From Sphingomonas sp. (GTDB taxonomy: Bacteria > Pseudomonadota > Alphaproteobacteria > Sphingomonadales > Sphingomonadaceae): a stretch of DNA of 64,000 nt. Shown one piece after another: positions 1 through 7,542 of this stretch; the first letter of the stretch is position 1, and every line of letters starts with the position of its first letter. A program made the position numbers and the translations under genes. The stretch is from positions 2,501-66,500 of the forward strand of contig JAFKLY010000010.1 of assembly GCA_017304655.1 (NCBI GenBank), written 5' to 3'. Below the pieces are notes generated by a model. It did no database searches and was not told the origin of the DNA. It saw only the letters and a program-made list of their open reading frames with translations.

Positions 1-245
1 ATCGTGACCGGCGGCGTCGTCATCACCTCGCCCACCGTCTTGGCGAGCAGGGTCGCCCCCTCGCGCTCCAGACCGTAAACGACATCCCGCTCGGAGAAGA
101 TACCGAGCACCACGCCATCCTCGACAACCGGCACGCAACCGATTCGCCGCTGCGCCAGCAACGTCACGGCCTGCGCAACACTATCCGTTCTGGTTACCGA
201 TATGATCGCACCGCGCGAGCCGCCGACAAATGCACTGACCGTCAC
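1..245 (-). CDS. CBS-domain protein, N-terminal part only
   Basis: The frame runs off the left edge, so only the first 81 residues are visible. They show the first CBS motif: a strand IGCVPVVEDG followed by VLGIFSERDVV (about residues 35-56), then the start of a second half, VGEVMTTPPV. CBS pairs usually bind adenosine-containing ligands and act as small sensor or regulatory modules; the ligand here is unknown. The start is GTG at 243-245, chosen because GGGGAGAGG lies just upstream in the gene direction. A two-motif stand-alone CBS protein is the likeliest form, but a fusion beyond the edge cannot be excluded. Confidence 0.75.
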   Translation of the reverse strand, partial: MTVSAFVGGSRGAIISVTRTDSVAQAVTLLAQRRIGCVPVVEDGVVLGIFSERDVVYGLEREGATLLAKTVGEVMTTPPVT

Positions 246-396
246 TAGGCCTCTCCCCGTTCGCACTCGTCCGGGCCGGCCGCCTTAATCATGCAGGACC
301 GGTCTCCGGTCGATGTTGGACGCAGACTATGCGCTTCCCGGACCGGCGCGTCAAAGCCTGTTGATAGCCGGCGCCCGTCCCCATATGTCGCGGGCC

Positions 397-699
397 ATGA
401 CGGAAAAGAGCGGACTCGACGATCGCTATCACGCCCAGTTCGCCTGGGCGCGTTTTCGCACGATCATGTGGGCTATGGCCGCGACCTCGCTGGCGGTCGG
501 ACTGGGTGTCGCCGGCCTGCTCTGGTGGCTGCGCGGCCCGCTGCCCTGGCTGTTCGTGGGCATGACCGTGGGCGGCGTCTGGGCCACCATCATGATGGCG
601 GCGCTGCTGATGGGCCTGATGTTCCTGTCCAGCGGAACCGGCCACGACCATCAGGTGGAGGATCGCACCAGCGCCGAGGTGCTGGGCGACGAGGACTGA
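397..699 (+). CDS. Small two-helix membrane protein of unknown function
   Basis: About 100 residues. After a short charged N-terminus (YHAQFAWARFR) there are two hydrophobic stretches, roughly residues 24-43 and 52-78, then an acidic, histidine-containing tail (GHDHQVEDR) ending EVLGDED. I see no catalytic motif and do not recognise a family with certainty. Two earlier in-frame ATGs at 313 and 385 lack a clear ribosome binding site; the ATG at 397 gives the most natural N-terminus. It converges with the DUF4167 gene across a shared hairpin terminator. Confidence 0.6.
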   Translation: MTEKSGLDDRYHAQFAWARFRTIMWAMAATSLAVGLGVAGLLWWLRGPLPWLFVGMTVGGVWATIMMAALLMGLMFLSSGTGHDHQVEDRTSAEVLGDED

Positions 700-740
700 A
701 CGCCCCGCCGTCGAGGCATTCCCGCTCGGGGTAAAATCAG

Positions 741-776
741 AAAACGCCGCGCCCCCCTGAAGGTGCGCGGCGTTTT
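741..776. terminator. Bidirectional hairpin terminator between convergent genes
   Basis: A perfect 12-bp inverted repeat, AAAACGCCGCGC at 741-752 and its complement at 765-776, encloses a 12-nt loop. The stem carries A-runs on the left and T-runs on the right, so it works as an intrinsic terminator in either direction. It lies between the small membrane protein (+) and the DUF4167 gene (-). Confidence 0.85.
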
Positions 777-827
777 CTTGAACGCTGCCGGCCAGTCCCG
801 GCGCTGACCGGGACAAGCAGAACGGAT

Positions 828-1547
828 TTACTCAGCCGCCTCGGGCTGACGCGGGCGACGGCCACGGCGCGGCTTGGGCGCCGGCTCGGCAGCCTCGACC
901 GATGCTTCGGGCGCGGCGGCGGGCTCATCCGTGTCCAGCCGCGCGATCGACGGCGGCAGGCCGGGCAGACCGATCTCCGGTTCGCCTGTGCCTTCGTCAT
1001 CATTGGCATAGCGCTGCTGGCGGCGGTCCTGATTGCCGCGCTCGCTGCGCTCGGGCCGATCCCGATCGTTGCGATCGCCACGTTCCCGATTGCGCTCGCG
1101 CGGTTCGCGCGGTTCACGGGGTTCGCGCGGCTCCCGATCGCGACGCGGACGCTGCTCCTGCTGCATCGGGGCCGGAGCGGGCGCGTAGTCATCGCCGTCG
1201 TCACCGGACATATCCATCAGATCGTCGGTGTCGTCGCCATTGTCCTGATCGGACTCGTCGTTGCGGCGGAAGCGCTGCTGCTGCTCCTCCTGCCGGGCAC
1301 GATTGTCGGCGAGCACGCGGAAATAGTGATCGGCGAACTGGAAATAATATTCCGCGTTCACCCGGTCGCCGGCCATTTGCGCGTCACGCGCCAGGTTCCG
1401 GTATTTTTCGAGCAACTGCGCCGCATTGCCACGCGCGCGGCTGTCGATCCTGTTGCCGGAATCTCCGTTGCCGCGATTGCCGCCCCCGCCATTCTGGCGC
1501 GGGTTGTTCCGGCCACGACGGCGGCCGGCCTGACGATTATTGATCAA
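828..1547 (-). CDS. DUF4167 domain protein, RGG-rich, probable RNA-binding
   Basis: 239 residues. Residues 1-35 are basic and rich in Gly, Arg and Asn. Residues 36-95 form the conserved DUF4167 helical segment (NAAQLLEKYRNLARDAQMAGDR, then EYYFQFADHYFRVL). The rest is low-complexity: an acidic stretch (DQDNGDDTDD), then arginine/glutamate/proline repeats (REPREPREP) and a basic C-terminus. DUF4167 proteins are typical of alphaproteobacteria; the composition suggests RNA or ribosome association, which is inference. The start is TTG at 1547 behind AGGGACG. It lies last in the leftward block hisS-prfA-prmC, separated from prmC by 287 bases, so it may have its own promoter. Confidence 0.85.
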   Translation of the reverse strand: MINNRQAGRRRGRNNPRQNGGGGNRGNGDSGNRIDSRARGNAAQLLEKYRNLARDAQMAGDRVNAEYYFQFADHYFRVLADNRARQEEQQQRFRRNDESDQDNGDDTDDLMDMSGDDGDDYAPAPAPMQQEQRPRRDREPREPREPREPRERNRERGDRNDRDRPERSERGNQDRRQQRYANDDEGTGEPEIGLPGLPPSIARLDTDEPAAAPEASVEAAEPAPKPRRGRRPRQPEAAE

Positions 1548-1834
1548 AGGTTCGTCCCTATGCTCACGACTAAAACCCTGGCGTCCCCGATCTGTCCTGA
1601 AACGCTATGCAACACATGGACGGCGGAGTGGTCCGGAAACCCCTCTCGCCCAGCGCTTCGGACAACGGCTCCACGTTAGAACGCCGCCAAAACTGTGGGA
1701 GCAGGCCGCTTGTCCAGGCGCCATGCGCGCGGACGGGAACAGCCCGATAAGCGGCAAATAGTCGCTCCTGCCCGTCAAACCAAGCGAAAATCGCATTCGA
1801 TCGTTAAAAAAGCCGGTTCGAACCTGTCCCAAAG

Positions 1835-2662
1835 TCAGCCGGCAGTGACGATCAGCGCCCGCGCGCGCCCGCCAAGATCGCGCCGCAGGGCCACGGTGAA
1901 GCCGGCGGCGCGGAACAGCGCGCCCGCGCTTTCGGCCTGATCGAAGCCGATCTCGAAGATCGCCACACCCTCCGGCGCGAGCAGGCGGCCCACCTCGCCT
2001 GCGAGGCGCCGATAGTCGTCCAGCCCGTCCGCCCCGGCGAACAACGCGCTCGCCGGCTCATGCGCGCGCACCTCGCGCGGGAGCATGGCACCCAGCGCGA
2101 TATAGGGCGGATTGCACAGGATGAGGTCGAAGCGCTCGTCCAGCCCTGCGCCCCAGTCGCCCGCGCGAATCTCCGCTCGAGCGTCCATGCCGCAGCGCCG
2201 CGCATTCTCCTGCGCGATCGACACCGCAACTGGCGAGGCATCCACCCCAAGCCCCCTCGCGCCGCGCCACACATCCAGCGCCGCCAGCAGCAGCGCACCC
2301 GATCCCGTGCCCAGATCGAGGATGCGGCCCGGCGCGTGCTCCGCACCGAAATGGTCGATGGCTGCCTCGATCAGCGTCTCGCTGTCCGGCCGCGGCACCA
2401 GCACTCCCGGCGCGACGGCCAGTGTGAGAGTCCAGAAATCGCGCGTGCCGGTGATGTAGGCGATCGGCTCATGCGCGCGCCGCCGCTCGAGCAGCGCATC
2501 AGCCTGCGCCGGCACCTCCAGCCGTGGCAGGGCGAGGATCATCTCTTCGCGGCTCAGCCCCAGCGCATGGGCCGCAAGCAGTTCCGCGTCGAGGCGCGGC
2601 GTATCGCTGACCCCGGCCAGCGCCGCACTCGCGGAGCGCAGCCAGTCGGCCAGGCCGGTCAC
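1835..2662 (-). CDS. prmC: PrmC, N5-glutamine methyltransferase for release factors
   Basis: Methylates the glutamine of the GGQ motif of peptide chain release factors using S-adenosylmethionine. With the chosen start it has 275 residues: an N-terminal helical domain (DTPRLDAELLAAHALG), the SAM-binding loop DLGTGSGAL near residues 116-124, and the family NPPY motif near 184-187. The start is GTG at 2660-2662, because AGGAGG lies eight bases upstream and the protein then begins with the usual helix. A GTG 48 bases further upstream would add 16 residues that do not look conserved. It directly follows prfA, its substrate gene. Confidence 0.93.
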   Translation of the reverse strand: MTGLADWLRSASAALAGVSDTPRLDAELLAAHALGLSREEMILALPRLEVPAQADALLERRRAHEPIAYITGTRDFWTLTLAVAPGVLVPRPDSETLIEAAIDHFGAEHAPGRILDLGTGSGALLLAALDVWRGARGLGVDASPVAVSIAQENARRCGMDARAEIRAGDWGAGLDERFDLILCNPPYIALGAMLPREVRAHEPASALFAGADGLDDYRRLAGEVGRLLAPEGVAIFEIGFDQAESAGALFRAAGFTVALRRDLGGRARALIVTAG

Positions 2663-2744
2663 CGCCGCGTCCTCCTGCGAAAGCAGGAGCCCAGGGCCAA
2701 GCCGCGCCACGCCCCCGCCTTACACCTCAATGCACCCCTGCTGC

Positions 2745-3818
2745 TCACGCAGCCATGTCGAGCTGCGCCAGCCGCGCAGCCTCATCCTCGGCAATCAGCG
2801 CAGCGATCACTTCGTCCAGCCCGGGCCCTTCCAGGATTTCCGGCAGGCGGTGCAGCGTCAGGTTGATGCGGTGATCGGTCACGCGCCCTTGCGGGAAATT
2901 ATAGGTGCGGATGCGCTCGGAGCGATCGCCCGATCCCACCATCGCCTTGCGCGCGCCGGCATGCTCGGCCTGCGTGCGCTCGCGCTCGGCCTCATAGAGC
3001 CGCGTGCGCAGCACCTTCATCGCCTTGGCCTTGTTCTTGTGCTGGCTCTTCTCGTCCTGCTGAGTCACGACGATGCCGGACGGGATATGCGTGATCCGCA
3101 CCGCGCTGTCCGTCGTGTTCACATGCTGCCCGCCCGAGCCGGACGAGCGATAGACGTCGATCCGCAGATCCTTGTCCTCAATCTGAACGTCGACTTCCTC
3201 GGCCTCCGGCAGCACGGCCACGGTCGCCGCGCTGGTGTGGATGCGCCCCCCGCTCTCCGTTACCGGCACGCGCTGCACGCGATGGACGCCGCTCTCGAAC
3301 TTCAGCCTCGCAAACACGCCGGTGCCGGTCACGGAGGCAATCACTTCCTTGAAGCCGCCCTGCTCGGAAGCGCTGGCGGAGAGAATCTCCAGCTTCCAGC
3401 CCTGCGTCTCGGCATAGCGCTGATACATGCGCAGCAAATCGCCCGCGAACAGCGCTGCCTCATCCCCGCCGGTGCCGGCGCGGATTTCCAGCATCGCCGG
3501 GCGCGAATCCGCCGCGTCCCTGGGCAGGAGCGAGACGGCCAGCGCATGTTCGGCCTCGGGCAGGCGGGCGCGCAGCCCCTCCAGTTCCTCCTGCGCCATC
3601 GCCCTCATCTCGGGATCGGCCAGCATCGCTTCCAGCTCGGCCTGCTCGGCACGCAGCCCCGCCACCTCGCCGGCCGCCTTCACAACCGGCTCCAGCTCGG
3701 CATAGTCCTTGGAGAGGCGCACGAACTCGGCGGGATCAAGATCCGGCCGCGCCATCTGCGCCTGCACCTCCTCCTGCCGCCGGAGGATCGCGGCGATCCG
3801 ATCAGGGGAGATTTGCAT
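2745..3818 (-). CDS. prfA: Peptide chain release factor 1
   Basis: Recognises UAA and UAG stop codons in the ribosomal A site and triggers peptide release. 357 residues, normal length. The stop-codon-reading tripeptide of RF1 type is PVT (185-187) in [15 protein letters not shown], and the catalytic GGQ is at 229-231 in [14 protein letters not shown]. The gene sits between hisS and prmC. Its start codon lies only about 20 bases from the left palindrome of the GIY-YIG cassette, so that hairpin may fall in the prfA leader or between it and its promoter. Confidence 0.97.
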   Translation of the reverse strand: MQISPDRIAAILRRQEEVQAQMARPDLDPAEFVRLSKDYAELEPVVKAAGEVAGLRAEQAELEAMLADPEMRAMAQEELEGLRARLPEAEHALAVSLLPRDAADSRPAMLEIRAGTGGDEAALFAGDLLRMYQRYAETQGWKLEILSASASEQGGFKEVIASVTGTGVFARLKFESGVHRVQRVPVTESGGRIHTSAATVAVLPEAEEVDVQIEDKDLRIDVYRSSGSGGQHVNTTDSAVRITHIPSGIVVTQQDEKSQHKNKAKAMKVLRTRLYEAERERTQAEHAGARKAMVGSGDRSERIRTYNFPQGRVTDHRINLTLHRLPEILEGPGLDEVIAALIAEDEAARLAQLDMAA

Positions 3819-3836
3819 CAGGCCTGCCCCCCGCCC

Positions 3837-3871
3837 CCGTCATGCTGAACTTGTTTCAGCATCCATGGCGC
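3837..3871 (+). repeat. Left inverted palindromic repeat of GIY-YIG cassette
   Basis: A 35-nt unit containing an 8-bp hairpin: ATGCTGAA at 3842-3849, loop CTTGT, TTCAGCAT at 3855-3862, followed by CCATGGCGC. The reverse complement of this unit recurs at 4192-4226 with 31 of 35 identities by hand alignment. All four differences lie in the stem and preserve pairing. It resembles the dispersed short palindromes common in sphingomonad genomes, which is from general knowledge. Confidence 0.85.
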
Positions 3872-3886
3872 GACAATGATGGGCGC

Positions 3887-4207
3887 ATGCAGCGCCGCAA
3901 TCCGTGCACCTACATCCTCGCCAGCCAGACACGCGGGACCTTGTATATCGGCGTCACGTCCGATCTCGTCGCGCGCGTCTGGCAGCACCGGTCCGGCGAG
4001 AGTCCCAGCTTCACATCGCGCTATCGCGTCCACCGCCTCGTCCATGCCGAGTTCTTCGAGACGATGGAGGGCGCCATCAGCCGCGAGAAGCAACTGAAGC
4101 GCTGGCATCGCGCCTGGAAGATCGCCCTCGTTGAGGCGAGCAATCCCGGCTGGACCGACCTTGCCGTGACGTGGGGACTGGCCGAGCCGCTGCGCCATGG
4201 ACCCTGA
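3887..4207 (+). CDS. Small GIY-YIG nuclease in an inverted-repeat cassette
   Basis: 106 residues, essentially one GIY-YIG nuclease domain of the UPF0213/YhbQ-like kind. The paired strands are CTYILASQTRGTLYIGVTSD (about 7-26), with the GIY position replaced by TYI and YIG intact at 20-22. Arg30, Glu67 in ISREKQLKRW and Asn86 in ASNPGW match the family's catalytic positions. Start chosen at the ATG before QRRNPCTYI; an in-frame ATG inside the left palindrome (3842) would add 15 repeat-encoded residues. The TGA stop (4205-4207) lies inside the right palindrome. The gene is opposite in orientation to flanking hisS and prfA, as expected of an inserted unit. DNA target unknown. Confidence 0.85.
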   Translation: MQRRNPCTYILASQTRGTLYIGVTSDLVARVWQHRSGESPSFTSRYRVHRLVHAEFFETMEGAISREKQLKRWHRAWKIALVEASNPGWTDLAVTWGLAEPLRHGP

Positions 4208-4226
4208 AACAAGTTCAGGGTGACGG
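4192..4226 (-). repeat. Right inverted palindromic repeat of GIY-YIG cassette
   Basis: Inverted partner of the repeat at 3837-3871. Its hairpin is ACCCTGAA (4201-4208), loop ACAAG, TTCAGGGT (4214-4221). Relative to the left copy, two stem base pairs are exchanged on both sides, keeping the 8-bp stem intact. It encodes the last residues and the stop codon of the nuclease gene and ends 22 bases before the hisS stop. Confidence 0.85.
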
Positions 4227-4248
4227 GGAATGTGGAAGGACAGACGAG

Positions 4249-5616
4249 TCACTTGGCCTTCAGGGGGAAAAGAGAATATTCGCCGCTGGAAGCCGACATC
4301 GGCCCAGCCTTTTGAGCTAAATAGCGACTCTGCAGCTTGCTCCCTAACCGATGATCTAAACCGACTTCTGCAGCAATCCGGTTGTCGCCCGCTTTCCAGC
4401 GAAGGCACCCTATCTGGCCTCCCGCTTTGAAATTATCCGACAAGATAACAAAGACGCCTGGATTCACCTTCTGCGCCTTCTCGTATCTCTTTTTGGTTGA
4501 CCCTGTCCCGAAAACTTCGGCTGAAAACCCGTCCCACCTCAATACCTTCGCCAGCCAAGTGGCCTCCCCCATAAGGGTATCGCTTTCCACAACGATCGCA
4601 CAATCGAATGGCTTAGGTAGCCAGGCAGGGTCTTTCCCCAGCAAACTTGTCGCCGGCGCATCCAACAACATGGCCAGCCGCTCAATCCCCGCCGCCCAAC
4701 CGACCGCTGGCGTCGCCGGGCCGCCCAGCGTCTCGATCAGCCCGTCATAGCGCCCGCCGCCCAGCACCGTGCCTTGCGCGCCCAGCCGGTCAGTCACGAA
4801 CTCGAAGGCGGTGTGGCGATAATAATCGAGGCCGCGCACCAGCCGGGCATTGCGCTGCCACGCAACGCCGGCCGCCTTGAGCCCGTCCGTCACTTTCTCG
4901 AAGAAGGCGCGCGCCTCGTCGGTCAGATAGGCGTCGATGTCCGGCGCGGTCGCGACCACGGCCTTGTCACCTTCATCCTTGCTGTCGAGGATGCGCATGG
5001 GGTTCTTCTCGAGCCGGGCCAGGCTATCCTCGCTCAGCTGCGCGCGATGCCCATCGAAATGCGCGACCAGCGCCGCGCGCCAGGCATCGCGGCTTGCGGC
5101 ATCGCCCAGTGTGTTGAGCGTCAGCGTCACGCCCTCGCTGATGCCCAACTCCTTGAGCAAATGATCGCCCATGATGAGCAGCTCGGCATCGGCCAGCGGC
5201 TCCGCCGCGCCGATGATCTCGGCATCGAGCTGGTGGAACTGGCGGTAGCGCCCCTTTTGCGGCCGCTCGTAGCGGAACAGCGGCCCGTGCGTCGCCACCT
5301 TGAGCGGCGCAAATTGCTGCCAGCCCTCCGTTATATACGCGCGCGCGATGCCGGCGGTGAACTCGGGGCGCAGCGTCACGCTGTCGCCACCGCGATCCTC
5401 GAAGGTGTACATCTCCTTGGAGACCACGTCCGTCGTCTCGCCCAGCGAGCGGGAGAAGACCGCAGTCTGCTCGAACACCGGTACTTCGATCCGCCGGAAG
5501 CCGTAGAGCTTGCGCACGCGCTCGAACGTCTCGACCACATGGGTGAAGCGATCCGCCGTCTCGCCGATCATGTCCTGAGTGCCGCGAATGGGCCGGGGTG
5601 TCTGGATTTTCGCCAT
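4249..5616 (-). CDS. hisS: Histidyl-tRNA synthetase with atypical C-terminal domain
   Basis: Charges tRNA-His. 455 residues from the start [16 protein letters not shown]. The class II core is complete: motif 2 region [16 protein letters not shown], the histidine-binding LVRGLDYY and motif 3 GGGRYDG. Residues from about 326 onward, the anticodon-binding domain, are only loosely HisRS-like ([20 protein letters not shown]) and end in a tail I do not recognise ([19 protein letters not shown]). The DNA for this part (4261-4620) is about 53% GC by hand count, against about 75% in the line at 4681-4740. This points to replacement or foreign origin of the domain. In-frame sequence upstream of 5616 is not conserved and is excluded. 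Confidence 0.93.
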   Translation of the reverse strand: MAKIQTPRPIRGTQDMIGETADRFTHVVETFERVRKLYGFRRIEVPVFEQTAVFSRSLGETTDVVSKEMYTFEDRGGDSVTLRPEFTAGIARAYITEGWQQFAPLKVATHGPLFRYERPQKGRYRQFHQLDAEIIGAAEPLADAELLIMGDHLLKELGISEGVTLTLNTLGDAASRDAWRAALVAHFDGHRAQLSEDSLARLEKNPMRILDSKDEGDKAVVATAPDIDAYLTDEARAFFEKVTDGLKAAGVAWQRNARLVRGLDYYRHTAFEFVTDRLGAQGTVLGGGRYDGLIETLGGPATPAVGWAAGIERLAMLLDAPATSLLGKDPAWLPKPFDCAIVVESDTLMGEATWLAKVLRWDGFSAEVFGTGSTKKRYEKAQKVNPGVFVILSDNFKAGGQIGCLRWKAGDNRIAAEVGLDHRLGSKLQSRYLAQKAGPMSASSGEYSLFPLKAK

Positions 5617-5716
5617 GGTTCGCGCCTCTAGCGGGAATCGCCGGGCAAGGAAACATCGTTGCTCGCCCTTATTGTTCTTGTTATGTTCCATTTTAGCCGA
5701 ATCGGGAGATGAGACG

Positions 5717-6127
5717 ATGGCGAAGGGACTGGAGGGTGGATGCCGCTGCGGCGCGGTGCGCTATGAGGTGACGGGCGCTCCCGTCTATGTCGCTTTGTGC
5801 CATTGCGCGGATTGTCGCAAATCGGCCGGCGCGCCGATGGTGAGCTGGTCCGCCTTCGCGGAAGGCGCTGTGAGCGTGACAGCGGGCGCCCCGCGCGACT
5901 ATGCCTCCTCGGAGCAGGCCACACGCAGCTTCTGCGCGGCCTGTGGCACCGGCCTCTTCTATCGCAACCCGGCGGTGCTGCCCGGCCTCATCGACATTCA
6001 GGCAGCCACGCTGGACGACCCGGAAGCCCTACCCCCGCACATCCATGTCCAGACCGCCGAACGGCTGAGCTGGATGCACGGGATCGACGCCCTGCCGGCC
6101 TTCGAGCGTTATCCGAGCAGCGACTAG
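5717..6127 (+). CDS. GFA-family zinc-binding protein
   Basis: 136 residues. The fold is that of the glutathione-dependent formaldehyde-activating (GFA, DUF636, Mss4-like) family. Zinc ligands are visible as CxC at 9-11 ([11 protein letters not shown]), CxCxxC at 28-33 ([14 protein letters not shown]) and CxxC at 73-76 ([12 protein letters not shown]), with the ending [15 protein letters not shown]. Members are often annotated as formaldehyde-glutathione adduct enzymes, but the activity of most is unproven, and that applies here. The start MAKGLEGG follows GGGAGATGAGACG. It is divergent from hisS. Confidence 0.85.
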   Translation: MAKGLEGGCRCGAVRYEVTGAPVYVALCHCADCRKSAGAPMVSWSAFAEGAVSVTAGAPRDYASSEQATRSFCAACGTGLFYRNPAVLPGLIDIQAATLDDPEALPPHIHVQTAERLSWMHGIDALPAFERYPSSD

Positions 6128-6161
6128 CCGGCCCGCTCTGGCCCGCCCGAAGGCGCCGCGT

Positions 6162-7268
6162 TTATTCCGCCGCTTCCAGAAAGCGATCGTCGATCGAGGC
6201 GTCCGCTTCCCAGCTCTTGATTTCCGGCAGCACCTTTTCGGCGAACAGGTGCATGTTCTTGCGCGCTTCCGCCTGCGGCATGCCTCCGAAATAGAGGTGC
6301 GGGAAGAAGCCCTGCGGCTTGTAGATTTCCTTGAGCTCCCACATCCGGTCCAGGATCATCTGCGGCGTGCCGGTGACGACGGACTTGCTGAAGTTCTCGA
6401 CATAGGGCTCGATCTGGTCGGGCTCGAGCGTCATCTTCTCGTAGCTCTCATAGCCCTTGATCGCCGCGAAGGTGCCCGGCTTGTCGAGGCTGTAGTTGCG
6501 CACGGCCGCCCGCATGGTGTGCGCCAGATATTTCTCGCCCTGCTCCAGCGCATAGTCGGCGCTCTCGTCGATATAATAATTGCCGCTGACCATCGGCGGC
6601 GGCGGCAGCGTGCCCGGTCGCTCCTCCGCCCAGATCTGCGCATACATGTCCGGCGGCGCTTCCTTGCCGCGTTGGGGCAGCATCAGCACCATGTTGCCGA
6701 AGCCGAGCCGCGCGGCGGTGTGCATGGAAGTGCCGGACAGCGAGCCGCAGAACTTGCGGCCCTCGAAGCTCTTGAGCGGACGCGGGCGCAGCTCGCGCCG
6801 GGGCTGGTCGATATATTTGCCGCGTCCCTCGATAATGCCGGACTCGATCGCCGGGATCACAAGATCGAGCACTTCGCCATAGAGCGCGCGCGACTTGTTC
6901 TGGTCGATGCCCAGCCCCTGGAACTCATGTGGTGCCAGGCCATTGCCAAAGCCCAGGATCGCCCGCCCGCGCGAGAGGATATCGAGATTGATGATCGCCT
7001 CTGCGAGCCGCACCGGGTCATGCCAGGGCACGATGATCACCTGCGTGCCCAGCTTCACCCGCTTCGTGCGCCCCGCAATATAGGTGAGCAACTGGAGCGG
7101 ATCGTTCGACATGGAATAATCGGAGAAATGATGTTCGGTTATCCACACCGAATCGAAGCCGAGTTCTTCGGCCAGGACGAGATTCTCCACCTCCTCCTGA
7201 ATGAACTGGACGTCGGGATAGTCATTGCCGCGCTGATGCGCGAAACCGCTCGCCAAGCCGATATGCAT
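6162..7268 (-). CDS. LLM-class flavin-dependent oxidoreductase
   Basis: 368 residues with the luciferase-like monooxygenase TIM barrel. N-terminal strand IGLASGFAHQ, then FDSVWITEHHFSDYSMSNDPLQLLTYIAGRTKRVKLGTQV and the family segment DPVRLAEAIINLDILSRGRAILGFGNGL. Such enzymes use reduced flavin (FMNH2 or F420H2) and oxygen to oxidise or cleave organic substrates. Substrate is not predictable. Members with this start and the IDQPRRELRPRPL segment occur widely in degradative alphaproteobacteria. It converges with the GFA gene and is divergent from the M61 peptidase. Confidence 0.85.
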   Translation of the reverse strand: MHIGLASGFAHQRGNDYPDVQFIQEEVENLVLAEELGFDSVWITEHHFSDYSMSNDPLQLLTYIAGRTKRVKLGTQVIIVPWHDPVRLAEAIINLDILSRGRAILGFGNGLAPHEFQGLGIDQNKSRALYGEVLDLVIPAIESGIIEGRGKYIDQPRRELRPRPLKSFEGRKFCGSLSGTSMHTAARLGFGNMVLMLPQRGKEAPPDMYAQIWAEERPGTLPPPPMVSGNYYIDESADYALEQGEKYLAHTMRAAVRNYSLDKPGTFAAIKGYESYEKMTLEPDQIEPYVENFSKSVVTGTPQMILDRMWELKEIYKPQGFFPHLYFGGMPQAEARKNMHLFAEKVLPEIKSWEADASIDDRFLEAAE

Positions 7269-7542
7269 GCGCCTCTCCTTGCTCTTGCCTGCCGGAACGA
7301 CTCTCGCAATCGCGGGCCGTTTCTCCTTAGCTTGCTCATCAACATAGCAGAGGTGATCCGCCCGGCAAGCACATGACAGGCGGGGCTGCGCGGCATTTCA
7401 CTGGAGGGAAGACAACGGGCGGCATGGTTGCGCGGCGGCGGCACGGCATCGCGCGGCGCGGGCGACTCATCCGCATCTCCGGGACTGGACGCGAGCGAGC
7501 GGCGGCGCCATGCTGGTCGGCTCGACCCTCCGGAGTGACTTG

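Noticed and set aside
1808..1830. tRNA T-loop-like GGTTCGAACC motif downstream of prmC
   Set aside because: The flanking bases do not form a T-arm or acceptor stem and no anticodon arm is present.
3818..4408. Leftward open frame across the GIY-YIG cassette and the hisS end
   Set aside because: It reads through both palindromes and antisense to the nuclease gene; its peptide is only translated repeat plus shadow.
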